NCBI GenBank assembly: GCA_023259115.1
Contig: JAHFQW010000002.1
Location: forward strand, 84,392-145,897
From: an archaeon
GTDB lineage: Archaea; Nanobdellota; Nanobdellia; Woesearchaeales; GW2011-AR9
Length of the DNA stretch: 61,506 nt
Direction: 5' to 3'
This document shows positions 48,247 through 56,325 of the stretch, in pieces (the first letter of the stretch is position 1; the number at the start of each line of letters is the position of its first letter). The notes under the pieces are model-generated. The model did not search any database and had not been told where the DNA came from. It saw only the letters and a list, made by a program, of their open reading frames with translations. Both the position numbers and the translations under genes were made by a program.

Positions 48247-49881
48247 TTATTTCTCTGTTGCAAAAAATTCTTGGATACTATGCGTGAGATATTCTAATTC
48301 TTCTGAACTCAGGGAGGGGTACAGAGGGATATTGAGCACTCTATCTGAGAGTGATTCGGTTTTAGGAAGATCACCTTGTTTGTACTGATATGCTTTTCGA
48401 TAGATGGTTTTGAGGTGGACGGGGTTGAAGTAGACTTTACTCATGATCTGCTTTTGAGTGAGATAGGTTTGCAGTTGGTCTCTGAGGATTTTATTAGGCA
48501 GGGTAAGGGTGTACATTTGGTAGACGGAGTAATGGTTGGGCAATTCGGTTGGGAGATGAAGTTCTTTTATGTGGGAGAGTTTTTCTGTGATGAATTTAGC
48601 GTGCTTTCTTCTGAGATTTATTACGAGGGGCATTTTTTCTAGTTGGGATAATCCGAGAGCGGCAATAATTGTGGGCATACGGAAGTTGTAGCCCACTTGG
48701 ATATAATCGTTATCTCCGACATGGGAGAAGTAATCTTGTGTTTCTTCGACTCGGCCATGCGAACGAATGAGTTTAGATTTTTCGTAGATCTCTTGTGAGT
48801 CTGTGACGATAATGCCGCCTTCGCCGGTGGCGAGGACTTTGTTTTGACAGAAGCTGAACATGGCGGCGTGGCCATATGAGCCGATGGGTTTATTATTTAT
48901 TTTTGAGCCTAAAGATTCGGCAGCGTCATCGATTAAGAAGAGGTTATGTTTGTCTGCAATAGCGCGTAATTTTTCGATGTCGCGTGAGGGAAAGCCACCG
49001 TAATGCAGGGGGATGATGGCAATGGTTTTGGGGGTGATGCGAGATTCTACATCTTGCGCGTCAAGACCGAACGTATCTGGTTCGGATTCGGCGAAAATGG
49101 GAATACCACCGGCGAGAACAACGGCGTTGGCGGTTGCAATAAATGTGAATGAGGGGATGATGACTTCTCTGTCTTTTATGTTGTATGCGAGTAGAAGGCT
49201 GTGTAAGGCTGATGTGCCTGAGTTAAAGGCGAGGGCAAATTTTGTGTTGACGAGTTTGGCGATGGCTTGTTCGAATTGTTCGATCTCAGGTCCGAGAGCC
49301 CAATAGGTTCCACGGCGAAGAACTTTGGCAACGGCTTCTACATCTGCTTCGTCAGAATAGGTTTTGAATAATGAGATTTTCCAGGGATTTTTTTGGTTTT
49401 GTGATTTTTGGTCTTGTGATTCTTGTGATGTTTGTTCGAGGTGTTTTTCTGAGAATACGGGGGTTAGTTTTTTTATTTCTGTTTTTATTTCTAATTTTAT
49501 TTTAGCAGGATTACCGGAGGCAATGGAGTTATCTGGGATGTTGGTGTTTACACATGAATATGGTTCGATGATGGCATTTTCACCGATGATAACTCCGGGC
49601 ATAATGGTGCAATGGCTTCCTATATACGCATTTTTTTTGATGAGGACTTTGCCTTTTTGTTCTGTGTCTTGAAGGGTGTGGTACGAATAAATAGAACAGT
49701 GGCTATCAATTTGCACCTGTTCTTGAATCTCTACTTCGTGTTTGGCGTTGATGTAGGTGAATGCGCCGATGCTGGTGTTGGGCTTGAGAATTATGTTTTG
49801 GGGATGATGTATCATCCAATTCCATTTGGTCAATTTTCCGTTCTCTAGTAGAGGGGGTTGCCACGTCTCAAATCCAGCCAT
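48247..49881 (-). CDS. Sugar acyltransferase (left-handed beta-helix) fused to DegT/DnrJ/EryC1 aminotransferase
   Basis: A 544-residue fusion. Residues about 1-135 form hexapeptide repeats (NTSIGAFTYINAK, DSHCSIYSYHT, NAYIGSHCTIMPGVIIGENA) like FdtC-type sugar N-acetyltransferases. After a Gln/Ser linker, residues about 165-540 are a PLP aminotransferase: FNSGTSALHSLLLA, LIDDAAESLGS and the Schiff-base loop SFCQNKVLATGEGG. In known pathways (dTDP-Fuc3NAc, dTDP-Qui3NAc) these two steps act one after the other on a 3- or 4-keto-6-deoxysugar. The adjacent N-formyltransferase offers an alternative acylation of the same amino sugar. Confidence 0.87.
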   Translation of the reverse strand: MAGFETWQPPLLENGKLTKWNWMIHHPQNIILKPNTSIGAFTYINAKHEVEIQEQVQIDSHCSIYSYHTLQDTEQKGKVLIKKNAYIGSHCTIMPGVIIGENAIIEPYSCVNTNIPDNSIASGNPAKIKLEIKTEIKKLTPVFSEKHLEQTSQESQDQKSQNQKNPWKISLFKTYSDEADVEAVAKVLRRGTYWALGPEIEQFEQAIAKLVNTKFALAFNSGTSALHSLLLAYNIKDREVIIPSFTFIATANAVVLAGGIPIFAESEPDTFGLDAQDVESRITPKTIAIIPLHYGGFPSRDIEKLRAIADKHNLFLIDDAAESLGSKINNKPIGSYGHAAMFSFCQNKVLATGEGGIIVTDSQEIYEKSKLIRSHGRVEETQDYFSHVGDNDYIQVGYNFRMPTIIAALGLSQLEKMPLVINLRRKHAKFITEKLSHIKELHLPTELPNHYSVYQMYTLTLPNKILRDQLQTYLTQKQIMSKVYFNPVHLKTIYRKAYQYKQGDLPKTESLSDRVLNIPLYPSLSSEELEYLTHSIQEFFATEK

Positions 49882-49958
49882 TTTTATCAGATGATGGCTG
49901 AATTGATGGTTTTTAAAGGTTGTTAATTTTGGTTCTGGAGATAAAAATGCTGCTATAG

Positions 49959-49998
49959 TGAAATTCGCAAGAAATTGAACAAAATGTTGCGAATTTCA
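49959..49998 (+). repeat. Perfect 12-bp hairpin
   Basis: TGAAATTCGCAA (49959-49970) with TTGCGAATTTCA (49987-49998), 16-nt loop. It borders the left side of the nested family A pair. A matching right-side hairpin, AAATTGC/GCAATTT, is at 50264-50298. Confidence 0.65.
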
Positions 49999-50002
49999 AT
50001 AT

Positions 50003-50262
50003 ATAAATGAGTTTGAATAACTATAGAGGGGTTTGATTAACCATCTAAAATTTCTCAAACCCCTCTAAGAAGTACTTTGAATAATTGATCAAATTAGGGT
50101 TATTCAAAGTCCTCTATATTCGATTCAATGAAAATGCAAAAACCATTTTCAAGAGTAAAAATCACATCAAGTGTTCAAATAGGCAAGTGATTTTTACTTG
50201 TCAAACTCATTTAAGAAGAACTTTGAATTGATAAAATAAAATGTTATTCAAAGTTCTCTATA
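50003..50262 (+). repeat. Family A element interrupted by a second complete family A element
   Basis: Outer copy: AAATGAGTTTGA (50005-50016) with TCAAACTCATTT (50201-50212) and GAACTTTGAA (50218-50227) with TTCAAAGTTC (50247-50256). It carries the TGAAAATG and AGTAAAAATCAC hairpins (50129-50198). Inner minimal copy, 50022-50118: TAGAGGGGTTTGA/TCAAACCCCTCTA and ACTTTGAATAA/TTATTCAAAGT, closed by TATAGAGG/CCTCTATA. Removing the inner copy with one TATA leaves a 23-nt loop start equal in length to that of the copies at 23387 and 31442. Confidence 0.85.
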
Positions 50263-50311
50263 AAAATTGCTAAGAATGTTCGATTTCTATGGCAATTTAC
50301 TATATGAAGAT

Positions 50312-50956
50312 TTACTCTTGTAGTACAAATTTTTTTCCACCAATCTCTATGAATGGCTGATCTTTTGCTCCAGGGAAATAGGTGGCTTGAATTCGAAGGG
50401 AGATTTCTTCTTGGCTCATGTTTTTGTCGATTCGACAGAGTTCAACTAAATCTTTTCTTTTGTAGGGTTGTCTGAGCCAATGGAGGTCTGATACGGGAAG
50501 AGGTTGATTATTTTTGATAAGATTCGTGATTTCGTAGAATAATTGGATCATGTTGTCCATGGTGCGATTTTTGAGTGTGTATACGGTATCTTGAGGGTAC
50601 AGGGGGAAGAATTTTACATCAATGATATTGCCTGTGTCTACTTTAGTGGCCATATGGTGGCAGGTGGCGCCGTATTGGGTTTGTTTGTCGTAAATGGCGA
50701 AGTTATAACAGCCGGTGCCGGGATATTTTGGGGGGGCGGGGTGGAAGTTGATGGCGTATTTTGCTTTGGTTAAGATGCTCTCAGGGATTATCCACGGAGA
50801 GAGAAAAGAGATGAGGTAATCACAGCTGTCTTCTATATTTGGCAAGGGGTCGGTATTTTCTCCTTCTATGATTTGGTAGTTGGTGAAGTTTGCTTTGATG
50901 TGGTCTTGGGCAAGTTTGCAGTAATCCGTTTTTTTGGAGAGTAGTACGATTTTCAT
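50312..50956 (-). CDS. Sugar N-formyltransferase (formyl-THF dependent)
   Basis: A 214-residue formyltransferase domain. The catalytic Asn-His pair is in INFHPAPPKYPGTG (about residues 89-102), the Asp in HHMATKVDTGNII, and YDKQTQYGAT lies between. Relatives such as QdtF, WlaRD and VioF transfer formyl from N10-formyl-THF to a dTDP-amino sugar. It lies beside the aminotransferase fusion (substrate) and, divergently, three folate one-carbon genes (cofactor). A C7 run on the coding strand (50730-50736) falls inside the catalytic loop codons and could slip. A TATA-like TATTTAAAT is about 27 nt upstream. Confidence 0.85.
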   Translation of the reverse strand: MKIVLLSKKTDYCKLAQDHIKANFTNYQIIEGENTDPLPNIEDSCDYLISFLSPWIIPESILTKAKYAINFHPAPPKYPGTGCYNFAIYDKQTQYGATCHHMATKVDTGNIIDVKFFPLYPQDTVYTLKNRTMDNMIQLFYEITNLIKNNQPLPVSDLHWLRQPYKRKDLVELCRIDKNMSQEEISLRIQATYFPGAKDQPFIEIGGKKFVLQE

Positions 50957-51103
50957 GGGATGATTAGTTGCGTTTTGGCTATTTAAATATTGTTAATGGT
51001 GATTCTTTTTGGTTTGTTTTGGTGATTTTGTTCTTTTTTTTTGATTTTTTTGATTTATAGTACTTTATTATGATTGCAGAATATTTATAAAGCGTTTTTT
51101 GAT

Positions 51104-51109
51104 GAGGTG
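51104..51109 (+). promoter_or_regulatory. Ribosome binding site deciding the start at 51114
   Basis: GAGGTG is 4 nt before ATG 51114, while the upstream candidates (TTG 51099, ATG 51102) have none. A TATA-like ATTTATAAAG lies at 51083-51092. Confidence 0.5.
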
Positions 51110-51113
51110 TTGT

Positions 51114-51737
51114 ATGTTGGATGTGAAGCAGAAGTTGGATGAGAAGAGTATGTTTGGTGAGAAAAAAGAGTTGAGGGAGAGATTTTTGAAAAAGAGAGAT
51201 TCTTTAGAAAATGATGAAGTGGTTACAATGAGTGCTAAAGTGTTTAATAATTTGATGCATTCTTCTGAGTTTATTTCGGCTAACACTATTTTGTTTTATT
51301 ATGCTCATAAAAATGAGGTTGATCTTCTGAGAGGAATACGATTTGCATTAGCTCATAATCAAAGAGTATTATTGCCCAGAATTGATGACCGAGATGAAAA
51401 AATTAAATTATATTTGCATGAAGTTAGAAATTTGGAATATGAGCTGGAGAGAGGCCGCTATGGAATTATGCAACCCAGAGAAGAATGTGCAGAGGTTTCT
51501 GTGGATGAGGTGGATGTTTTTCTGATTCCGGGAATTGTGTTTGATGTTTCTGGCAGGCGATTAGGATATGGTTATGGATATTATGATCGGCTTTTAGCAC
51601 GTGTTGCGAGGGGGAAACAGTGTGTTATTGGTGTTGCGTATCAGTGGCAGGTGTTGGAGAAGATTCATGGTGAGGAACATGATGTGCAAGTTGATTTTAT
51701 TCTCACGGAAAAGGGATTGATGAAGTGCGGGGTGTGA
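51114..51737 (+). CDS. 5-formyltetrahydrofolate cyclo-ligase
   Basis: A 207-residue enzyme. The N-terminal KKELRERFLKKRDSL is basic. The diagnostic PGIVFDVSGRRLGYGYGYYDRLL (two halves at about residues 140-162) binds ATP and folate. It returns 5-formyl-THF to 5,10-methenyl-THF, using ATP. 5-formyl-THF arises by a side reaction of SHMT, whose gene follows after 4 nt. With FolD this makes a closed formyl-folate loop next to the sugar N-formyltransferase. The start is set by the GAGGTG site. Confidence 0.9.
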   Translation: MLDVKQKLDEKSMFGEKKELRERFLKKRDSLENDEVVTMSAKVFNNLMHSSEFISANTILFYYAHKNEVDLLRGIRFALAHNQRVLLPRIDDRDEKIKLYLHEVRNLEYELERGRYGIMQPREECAEVSVDEVDVFLIPGIVFDVSGRRLGYGYGYYDRLLARVARGKQCVIGVAYQWQVLEKIHGEEHDVQVDFILTEKGLMKCGV

Positions 51738-51741
51738 TTAA

Positions 51742-53070
51742 ATGGTTTATGCTATGCAAAAGACTATCGGTTTACAAGGAGATGCGCAGATGCAGGCGTT
51801 ATTGGTAAGAGAGCTGCGTCGTCAACAGCAGACGTTACAGATGATTCCTTCAGAGAATTATGCGAGTGCAGATGTGTTGCGAGCGAATGGCTCGGTTTTG
51901 AGTAATAAGTATGCTGAGGGGTATGCAGGTAAGAGGTATTATCAAGGAAATGAGGTTGTTGATGAGATTGAGGAAGTGGCGATTGCTCGTGCGAAAAAAT
52001 TGTTTGGTGCGCAGCATGTGAATGTGCAGCCGTATTCGGGAAGCCCGGCAAATATGGCGGTGTATCATGCGTTATTGAAACCGGGTGAGAAGATTTTAGG
52101 GATGAAGTTGAGTATGGGTGGGCATTTGACGCATGGGCATGGTGTAAATTTTTCTTCCAGATATTTTAAAGCAGTGCAGTATGATGTAGATGAGAAAACA
52201 GGATTACTTGATTTTGAGGCACTTAGGAAAATTGCACTTAAAGAGAAACCACAAATCATAGTATCTGGGGCGACGGCGTATCCGCGAATGATTGATTTTA
52301 AAGCGTTTGATGAGATTGCGCAAGAAGTGGGGGCTTATTCTTTTGCGGATATATCACACATTGCGGGATTGGTTGTGGGCGGGGTGCATAAAAGTCCGCT
52401 GCCGTTTACGGATGTGGTGATGTCAACAACACATAAGACGTTACGCGGGCCACGGGGAGCGATGTTGATGTGTAAGAATGAAGATGGAGTGGTGGTTATT
52501 CCTGAGGGAGTGGATGAGAAAGAGAGGTTTAAGTTGAAAGATTTAGCGCGTAAGATTGATTCGGCGGTTTTTCCGGGATTACAAGGAGGGCCGCATATGC
52601 AATCTATTGCGGCGAAAGCGGTGGCGTTTCACGAAGCACTGCAGCCGGAGTTTAAGAGTTATGCAATCCAAGTTGTGCGTAATGCGAAAGTGTTGGCATT
52701 GGTGTTAATGGAACATGGTATCAAAGTTGTGACAGAGGGAACGGATACTCATTTAGTATTGGTGGATCTTAGACCACAGGGGAAGAGTGTAGGTCGAGAG
52801 GCGGCGGTTGCTTTAGAACGAGCAGGGATTGTTGCTAATGCGAATACGGTGCCTTTTGATACCGCGTCACCGTTTATGCCTTCAGGATTGCGTTTAGGAA
52901 CGCCCGCGCTTACGACTAGAGGGATGAGAGAGAGTGAGATGAAAGAGATCGGCGGATGGATTTCTGCGATTCTTTTAGATCTGAAGAATACAGAGTTGCA
53001 GTTGAGAGTGAGAGCTTGTGTGGAAGAGTTATGTGCACGATTTCCGATTTACACAGAATTGGAAGAGTGA
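51742..53070 (+). CDS. glyA: Serine hydroxymethyltransferase
   Basis: A 442-residue SHMT of normal length: IPSENYASADVL, KYAEGYAGKRYYQG, ISHIAGLVVGG and the PLP lysine motif MSTTHKTLRGPRGA (about residue 234), followed by FPGLQGGPH. It makes 5,10-methylene-THF and glycine from serine. Some archaea use tetrahydromethanopterin instead; the presence of FolD and the cyclo-ligase argues for true folate here. It starts 4 nt after the cyclo-ligase stop, in one operon. Confidence 0.95.
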   Translation: MVYAMQKTIGLQGDAQMQALLVRELRRQQQTLQMIPSENYASADVLRANGSVLSNKYAEGYAGKRYYQGNEVVDEIEEVAIARAKKLFGAQHVNVQPYSGSPANMAVYHALLKPGEKILGMKLSMGGHLTHGHGVNFSSRYFKAVQYDVDEKTGLLDFEALRKIALKEKPQIIVSGATAYPRMIDFKAFDEIAQEVGAYSFADISHIAGLVVGGVHKSPLPFTDVVMSTTHKTLRGPRGAMLMCKNEDGVVVIPEGVDEKERFKLKDLARKIDSAVFPGLQGGPHMQSIAAKAVAFHEALQPEFKSYAIQVVRNAKVLALVLMEHGIKVVTEGTDTHLVLVDLRPQGKSVGREAAVALERAGIVANANTVPFDTASPFMPSGLRLGTPALTTRGMRESEMKEIGGWISAILLDLKNTELQLRVRACVEELCARFPIYTELEE

Positions 53071-53127
53071 AGCATTAACAGTATTACTAGGATAAACTAT
53101 TTATCACATTGATAAAATATTAATCAA

Positions 53128-53985
53128 ATGAAATCGGTTGAATTACCTACAGAAAAGTTACTTGATGGGAAAAATGTAGCGGATGCTCTTTTGTTAGACT
53201 TGGCGAAGAAAGTTAAGAAGTTGGGATGTTCACCTGTTTTATCTATTGTTCTGTGTGGTGATGATGCGGCATCGAAGATGTATGTTACGATGAAGCAGAA
53301 ACGGGCGAAGGAAATTGGGGTTATTGCGGAGGTTTATGAATTTCCCGCTGATGTTTTAGAATCTGATTTATTGGCAAAAATACAGTGGCTGAATGGGCAT
53401 GCTGATGGGATTATTGTACAACTGCCGTTGCCAAAACATCTTGATGTACAAAAAGTGCTGGATAGTATTTCTCCAGATAAAGATGTTGATGGGTTAACTT
53501 CGTTTAATTTAGGAAAAATTGCTCGGGGAAATGAATTGTGCGCTCCCGCGACGCCAAAAGGGATTATACGGTTACTTGAGCATTATAGAGTTGCGTTTTC
53601 TGGTGCGAGAATTGTGATTGTAAATCATAGTCCGTTGATTGGCAAACCACTTTCTTGGATGTTGTTGAATCGAGGGGCGACGGTGATTGTCTGTAATGAG
53701 TTTACACGAAATTTGTCTGAGCATACTCTTTCTGCAGATATTGTGGTTAGTGCAGTAGGACGTGCGGGGTTGATTGATGGTTCTATGCTTTCCGAAGGAG
53801 TTGTGGTGGTGGATGCGGGAATTACCAAAGTGGATGGCAAAGTGAGAGGGGATGTTGAGGTGGATTCAGTTTTGGAGAAGGCGAGGTTTATCACGCCGGT
53901 TCCGGGTGGAGTTGGGCCAATGACGATTGCGATGCTGTTGGAAACGCTCGTTGAGTTGAAGATACAACAGATGAGAGAAAGATAG
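53128..53985 (+). CDS. folD: Methylene-THF dehydrogenase / methenyl-THF cyclohydrolase
   Basis: A 285-residue FolD: SKMYVTMKQKRAKEIGV (catalytic Tyr and Lys), IIVQLPLPKHLD, DKDVDGLTSFNLGKI and TPVPGGVGPMTIAMLL. Two canonical spots differ: PCTP reads PATP, and the cofactor-site GRS reads NHS, which may alter NAD(P) preference. It produces N10-formyl-THF, the donor for the sugar N-formyltransferase at 50312. It follows glyA by 57 nt. Confidence 0.93.
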   Translation: MKSVELPTEKLLDGKNVADALLLDLAKKVKKLGCSPVLSIVLCGDDAASKMYVTMKQKRAKEIGVIAEVYEFPADVLESDLLAKIQWLNGHADGIIVQLPLPKHLDVQKVLDSISPDKDVDGLTSFNLGKIARGNELCAPATPKGIIRLLEHYRVAFSGARIVIVNHSPLIGKPLSWMLLNRGATVIVCNEFTRNLSEHTLSADIVVSAVGRAGLIDGSMLSEGVVVVDAGITKVDGKVRGDVEVDSVLEKARFITPVPGGVGPMTIAMLLETLVELKIQQMRER

Positions 53986-54051
53986 TTTTGTTCTTCCATA
54001 ATGCTTATAAATGGTTACAGGGACTAGAAGAAAGGGATTTATAGTCGATAT

Positions 54052-54079
54052 TATAGGGGGTTATTCAAAGTCCCCTATA
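54052..54079 (+). repeat. Deletion relic of a family A element
   Basis: TATAGGGG (54052-54059) and CCCCTATA (54072-54079) enclose only GTTATTCAAAGT, the right arm of hairpin 2. The left hairpin and linker are missing. Confidence 0.65.
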
Positions 54080-54107
54080 GCTATTTACTCTATTTGAGGT
54101 TTTGGTT

Positions 54108-56297
54108 ATGACAATTACGGTTACGGGAAAAGGAGATTTCGCACGTTTGCAGCGTTTTTCAAATGGGGATTTTACAAGTTATGAGTTATATATCCCGGCT
54201 ATTGATGAGTTGGTTTTTCAGAGTGCGCGAACTCTGCCTGATTCTGTGAACATTGTGTCGATTCATACGCCGAGTTTGATTTTAGTGAATGGAAAATCAT
54301 ATCCTTTTGATTTGGGGCAGGTTGATCCGATTGGTAGTGTTGCGGTTGAGGCACTACGACAGACAATTGAGCTGGCAAAACAGGTAGGAGCAAGAGTGGT
54401 TGTGGTGCATGGAGCAAGTCATAATACGTTTTTGGAGTCAAGTGAAGAGGGTTTGCAGCGCGTGGCACATCGTGTTCGTTCGCTTATTGATTTGGCGAGT
54501 AAGCAGGGGGTTACTCTTTGTTTTGAGACGGATGTGCTGTGGCATAATTTGTTTTACAGCAGACGAGCGTTGTTGGCACGCAGAGAAGATTTTGTGTATT
54601 TTAAGAAGCTGCTGCCGCAAGTTAAGATTACGGCGGATTTTGAACATTTGAGTTTGACATATCATTTTGAACAGTTTGTGGCGCATTGCGGAGGAGAGGG
54701 GGAGTTTTTGAAGATGTATTCGGAGGTTGCACAGCGTAAGTTTGAAGTTGATTGTCAAGAGTATATCAAGAAGAATTTCTCGTTGTTGCAACAGGGGTTT
54801 AAAGAGTATTTGTCGTTATTTTTTGATACGTTTCGAGATTGTATTGAACATATTCATATTAATGGATCGGATCCGTGCAATTATTTATTTAATCCGAAAA
54901 CATCACTGCCTTTTTTAGGTGAACATTTGGCGCTGGGGTTAGTTGAGGGAGAGATTTCAGATAAGTTTGATTATACGCATATCTGTTCTTTATTGAATTC
55001 TTTGCCGGTGGAGAAACAGATTTATGCGGTACTGGAGATTTGGTGTCTGGATAAGGATGTTTTTCTTAGAAAGTCTTTGGATTCAAAGCGTTTTTTGGAA
55101 CATACTCTTAGCACCACTTCACATAAAATAAATGAACAAGAGGGAAATATTATGAATACGTTAACAAATACTACAAATAATAAAAATACTACGCATTCAA
55201 CAAATACTAATGATAGTTTAACAGCTCATTCTATTTTTATTCGAGGCAGAGAAATTAAAGATTTTGGACGGCCATTTATTATTGCGGAAATTGGTATGAA
55301 TCACAATGGAGATGTGGCGCTGGCAAAGAACATAATTGATGCGGCAAAAGAGGCAGGGGCGGATTGCGCGAAGTTTCAATCTTGGACGAAATCTAGTTTA
55401 TTTTCACGTAAGGTGTATGAAGGGAATGCGGGACTGGAGAAAGATATTGATGTATATAGTTTTGGCGCAGGTAATGTACTTGAGACGTATAGAGAACTTA
55501 AACGTTATTGTGACCAGATTGGAATTATTTTTTCAACGAGTGTGTTTAATGAGGTGGAAGCGGATTTTTTTTTGGATGAGTTGAATATGGATTTTGTGAA
55601 AATTGCGTCGATGGATTTGAATAATTTTCCCTTCTTGGAATATGTGGCAAAGAAGAATAAGCCGATGATTTTATCTACGGGATTGTCAACATTACCAGAG
55701 ATTGCGGAAGCGGTGCAGGTGATTACAAAATATAATACGCAATTGGTGATTTTACATTGTTTATCTGTCTATCCGGATGCGGCGCAGGGATTGGGTGCGG
55801 GAGTTGCAGGTGAGGAAAAAGGTGTGGGTATTAATTTGAATAATATTGAGATGTTACGCACTAATTTTGGTTGTCCGGTAGGTTTTTCGGATAATGCGCC
55901 AGGGGTTTATATGCCACTAGGTGCGGCGGCAAAAGGGGCGTGTGTGATTGAGAAGCATTTTACAATTGATAAGAATATGGCGGGATGGGATCATACGATT
56001 TCTGCCGATGTAGAAGATATGAAGATAATTGTGGAAGGGTCGCGATTGATTAGTGCGGGGTTAGGAAGGCATCAGCGCGTGCTATCACAGAAAGAGATGA
56101 ATATGCGTTCTGTGTTTCGACGCAGTGTTGTGCTGCGTCATGATTTGCCGGCAGGACAGGTGTTGAAACGAGAAGATTTAGATTTTAAACGTCCGGGTAC
56201 GGGAATTGAGCCAAAGCATTGGACGTTTTTAGTGGGCAGGGCGCTGAGAGTTAATTTGAAGAAAGATGATATGCTAAAAGTTGAGGATTTGGTTTGA
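54108..56297 (+). CDS. neuB: TIM-barrel (xylose-isomerase-like) domain fused to NeuB nonulosonic acid synthase
   Basis: A 729-residue fusion. Residues about 1-330 look like an AP-endonuclease-2/xylose-isomerase TIM barrel (VVVVHGASH, LCFETDVLW, ITADFEHL, HIHINGSD, VLEIW). After an Asn/Thr-rich linker (about 350-375), residues about 380-660 are NeuB: FIIAEIGMNHNGD, AGADCAKFQSW, KIASMDL, STGLSTLPEI and EKHFTIDKNMAGWDH. The C-terminal SAF/antifreeze-like domain is RRSVVLRHDLPAGQVLKRED. NeuB condenses a ManNAc-type sugar with phosphoenolpyruvate. A GAGGG site before ATG 55152, just ahead of the linker, could give a separate NeuB. The start has TTTGAGGT upstream. No NeuC is visible. Confidence 0.88.
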   Translation: MTITVTGKGDFARLQRFSNGDFTSYELYIPAIDELVFQSARTLPDSVNIVSIHTPSLILVNGKSYPFDLGQVDPIGSVAVEALRQTIELAKQVGARVVVVHGASHNTFLESSEEGLQRVAHRVRSLIDLASKQGVTLCFETDVLWHNLFYSRRALLARREDFVYFKKLLPQVKITADFEHLSLTYHFEQFVAHCGGEGEFLKMYSEVAQRKFEVDCQEYIKKNFSLLQQGFKEYLSLFFDTFRDCIEHIHINGSDPCNYLFNPKTSLPFLGEHLALGLVEGEISDKFDYTHICSLLNSLPVEKQIYAVLEIWCLDKDVFLRKSLDSKRFLEHTLSTTSHKINEQEGNIMNTLTNTTNNKNTTHSTNTNDSLTAHSIFIRGREIKDFGRPFIIAEIGMNHNGDVALAKNIIDAAKEAGADCAKFQSWTKSSLFSRKVYEGNAGLEKDIDVYSFGAGNVLETYRELKRYCDQIGIIFSTSVFNEVEADFFLDELNMDFVKIASMDLNNFPFLEYVAKKNKPMILSTGLSTLPEIAEAVQVITKYNTQLVILHCLSVYPDAAQGLGAGVAGEEKGVGINLNNIEMLRTNFGCPVGFSDNAPGVYMPLGAAAKGACVIEKHFTIDKNMAGWDHTISADVEDMKIIVEGSRLISAGLGRHQRVLSQKEMNMRSVFRRSVVLRHDLPAGQVLKREDLDFKRPGTGIEPKHWTFLVGRALRVNLKKDDMLKVEDLV

Positions 56298-56325
56298 TAC
56301 CTATGAAGAGGTTTCTTTTTTCATT

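Noticed and set aside
53625-53999. 124-codon minus-strand frame inside folD
   Set aside because: Antisense to a highly conserved gene; Ser/Thr-rich shadow with no support.
54438-54791. 117-codon minus-strand frame inside the NeuB fusion
   Set aside because: Shadow of a well-supported coding region, with no recognisable domain.
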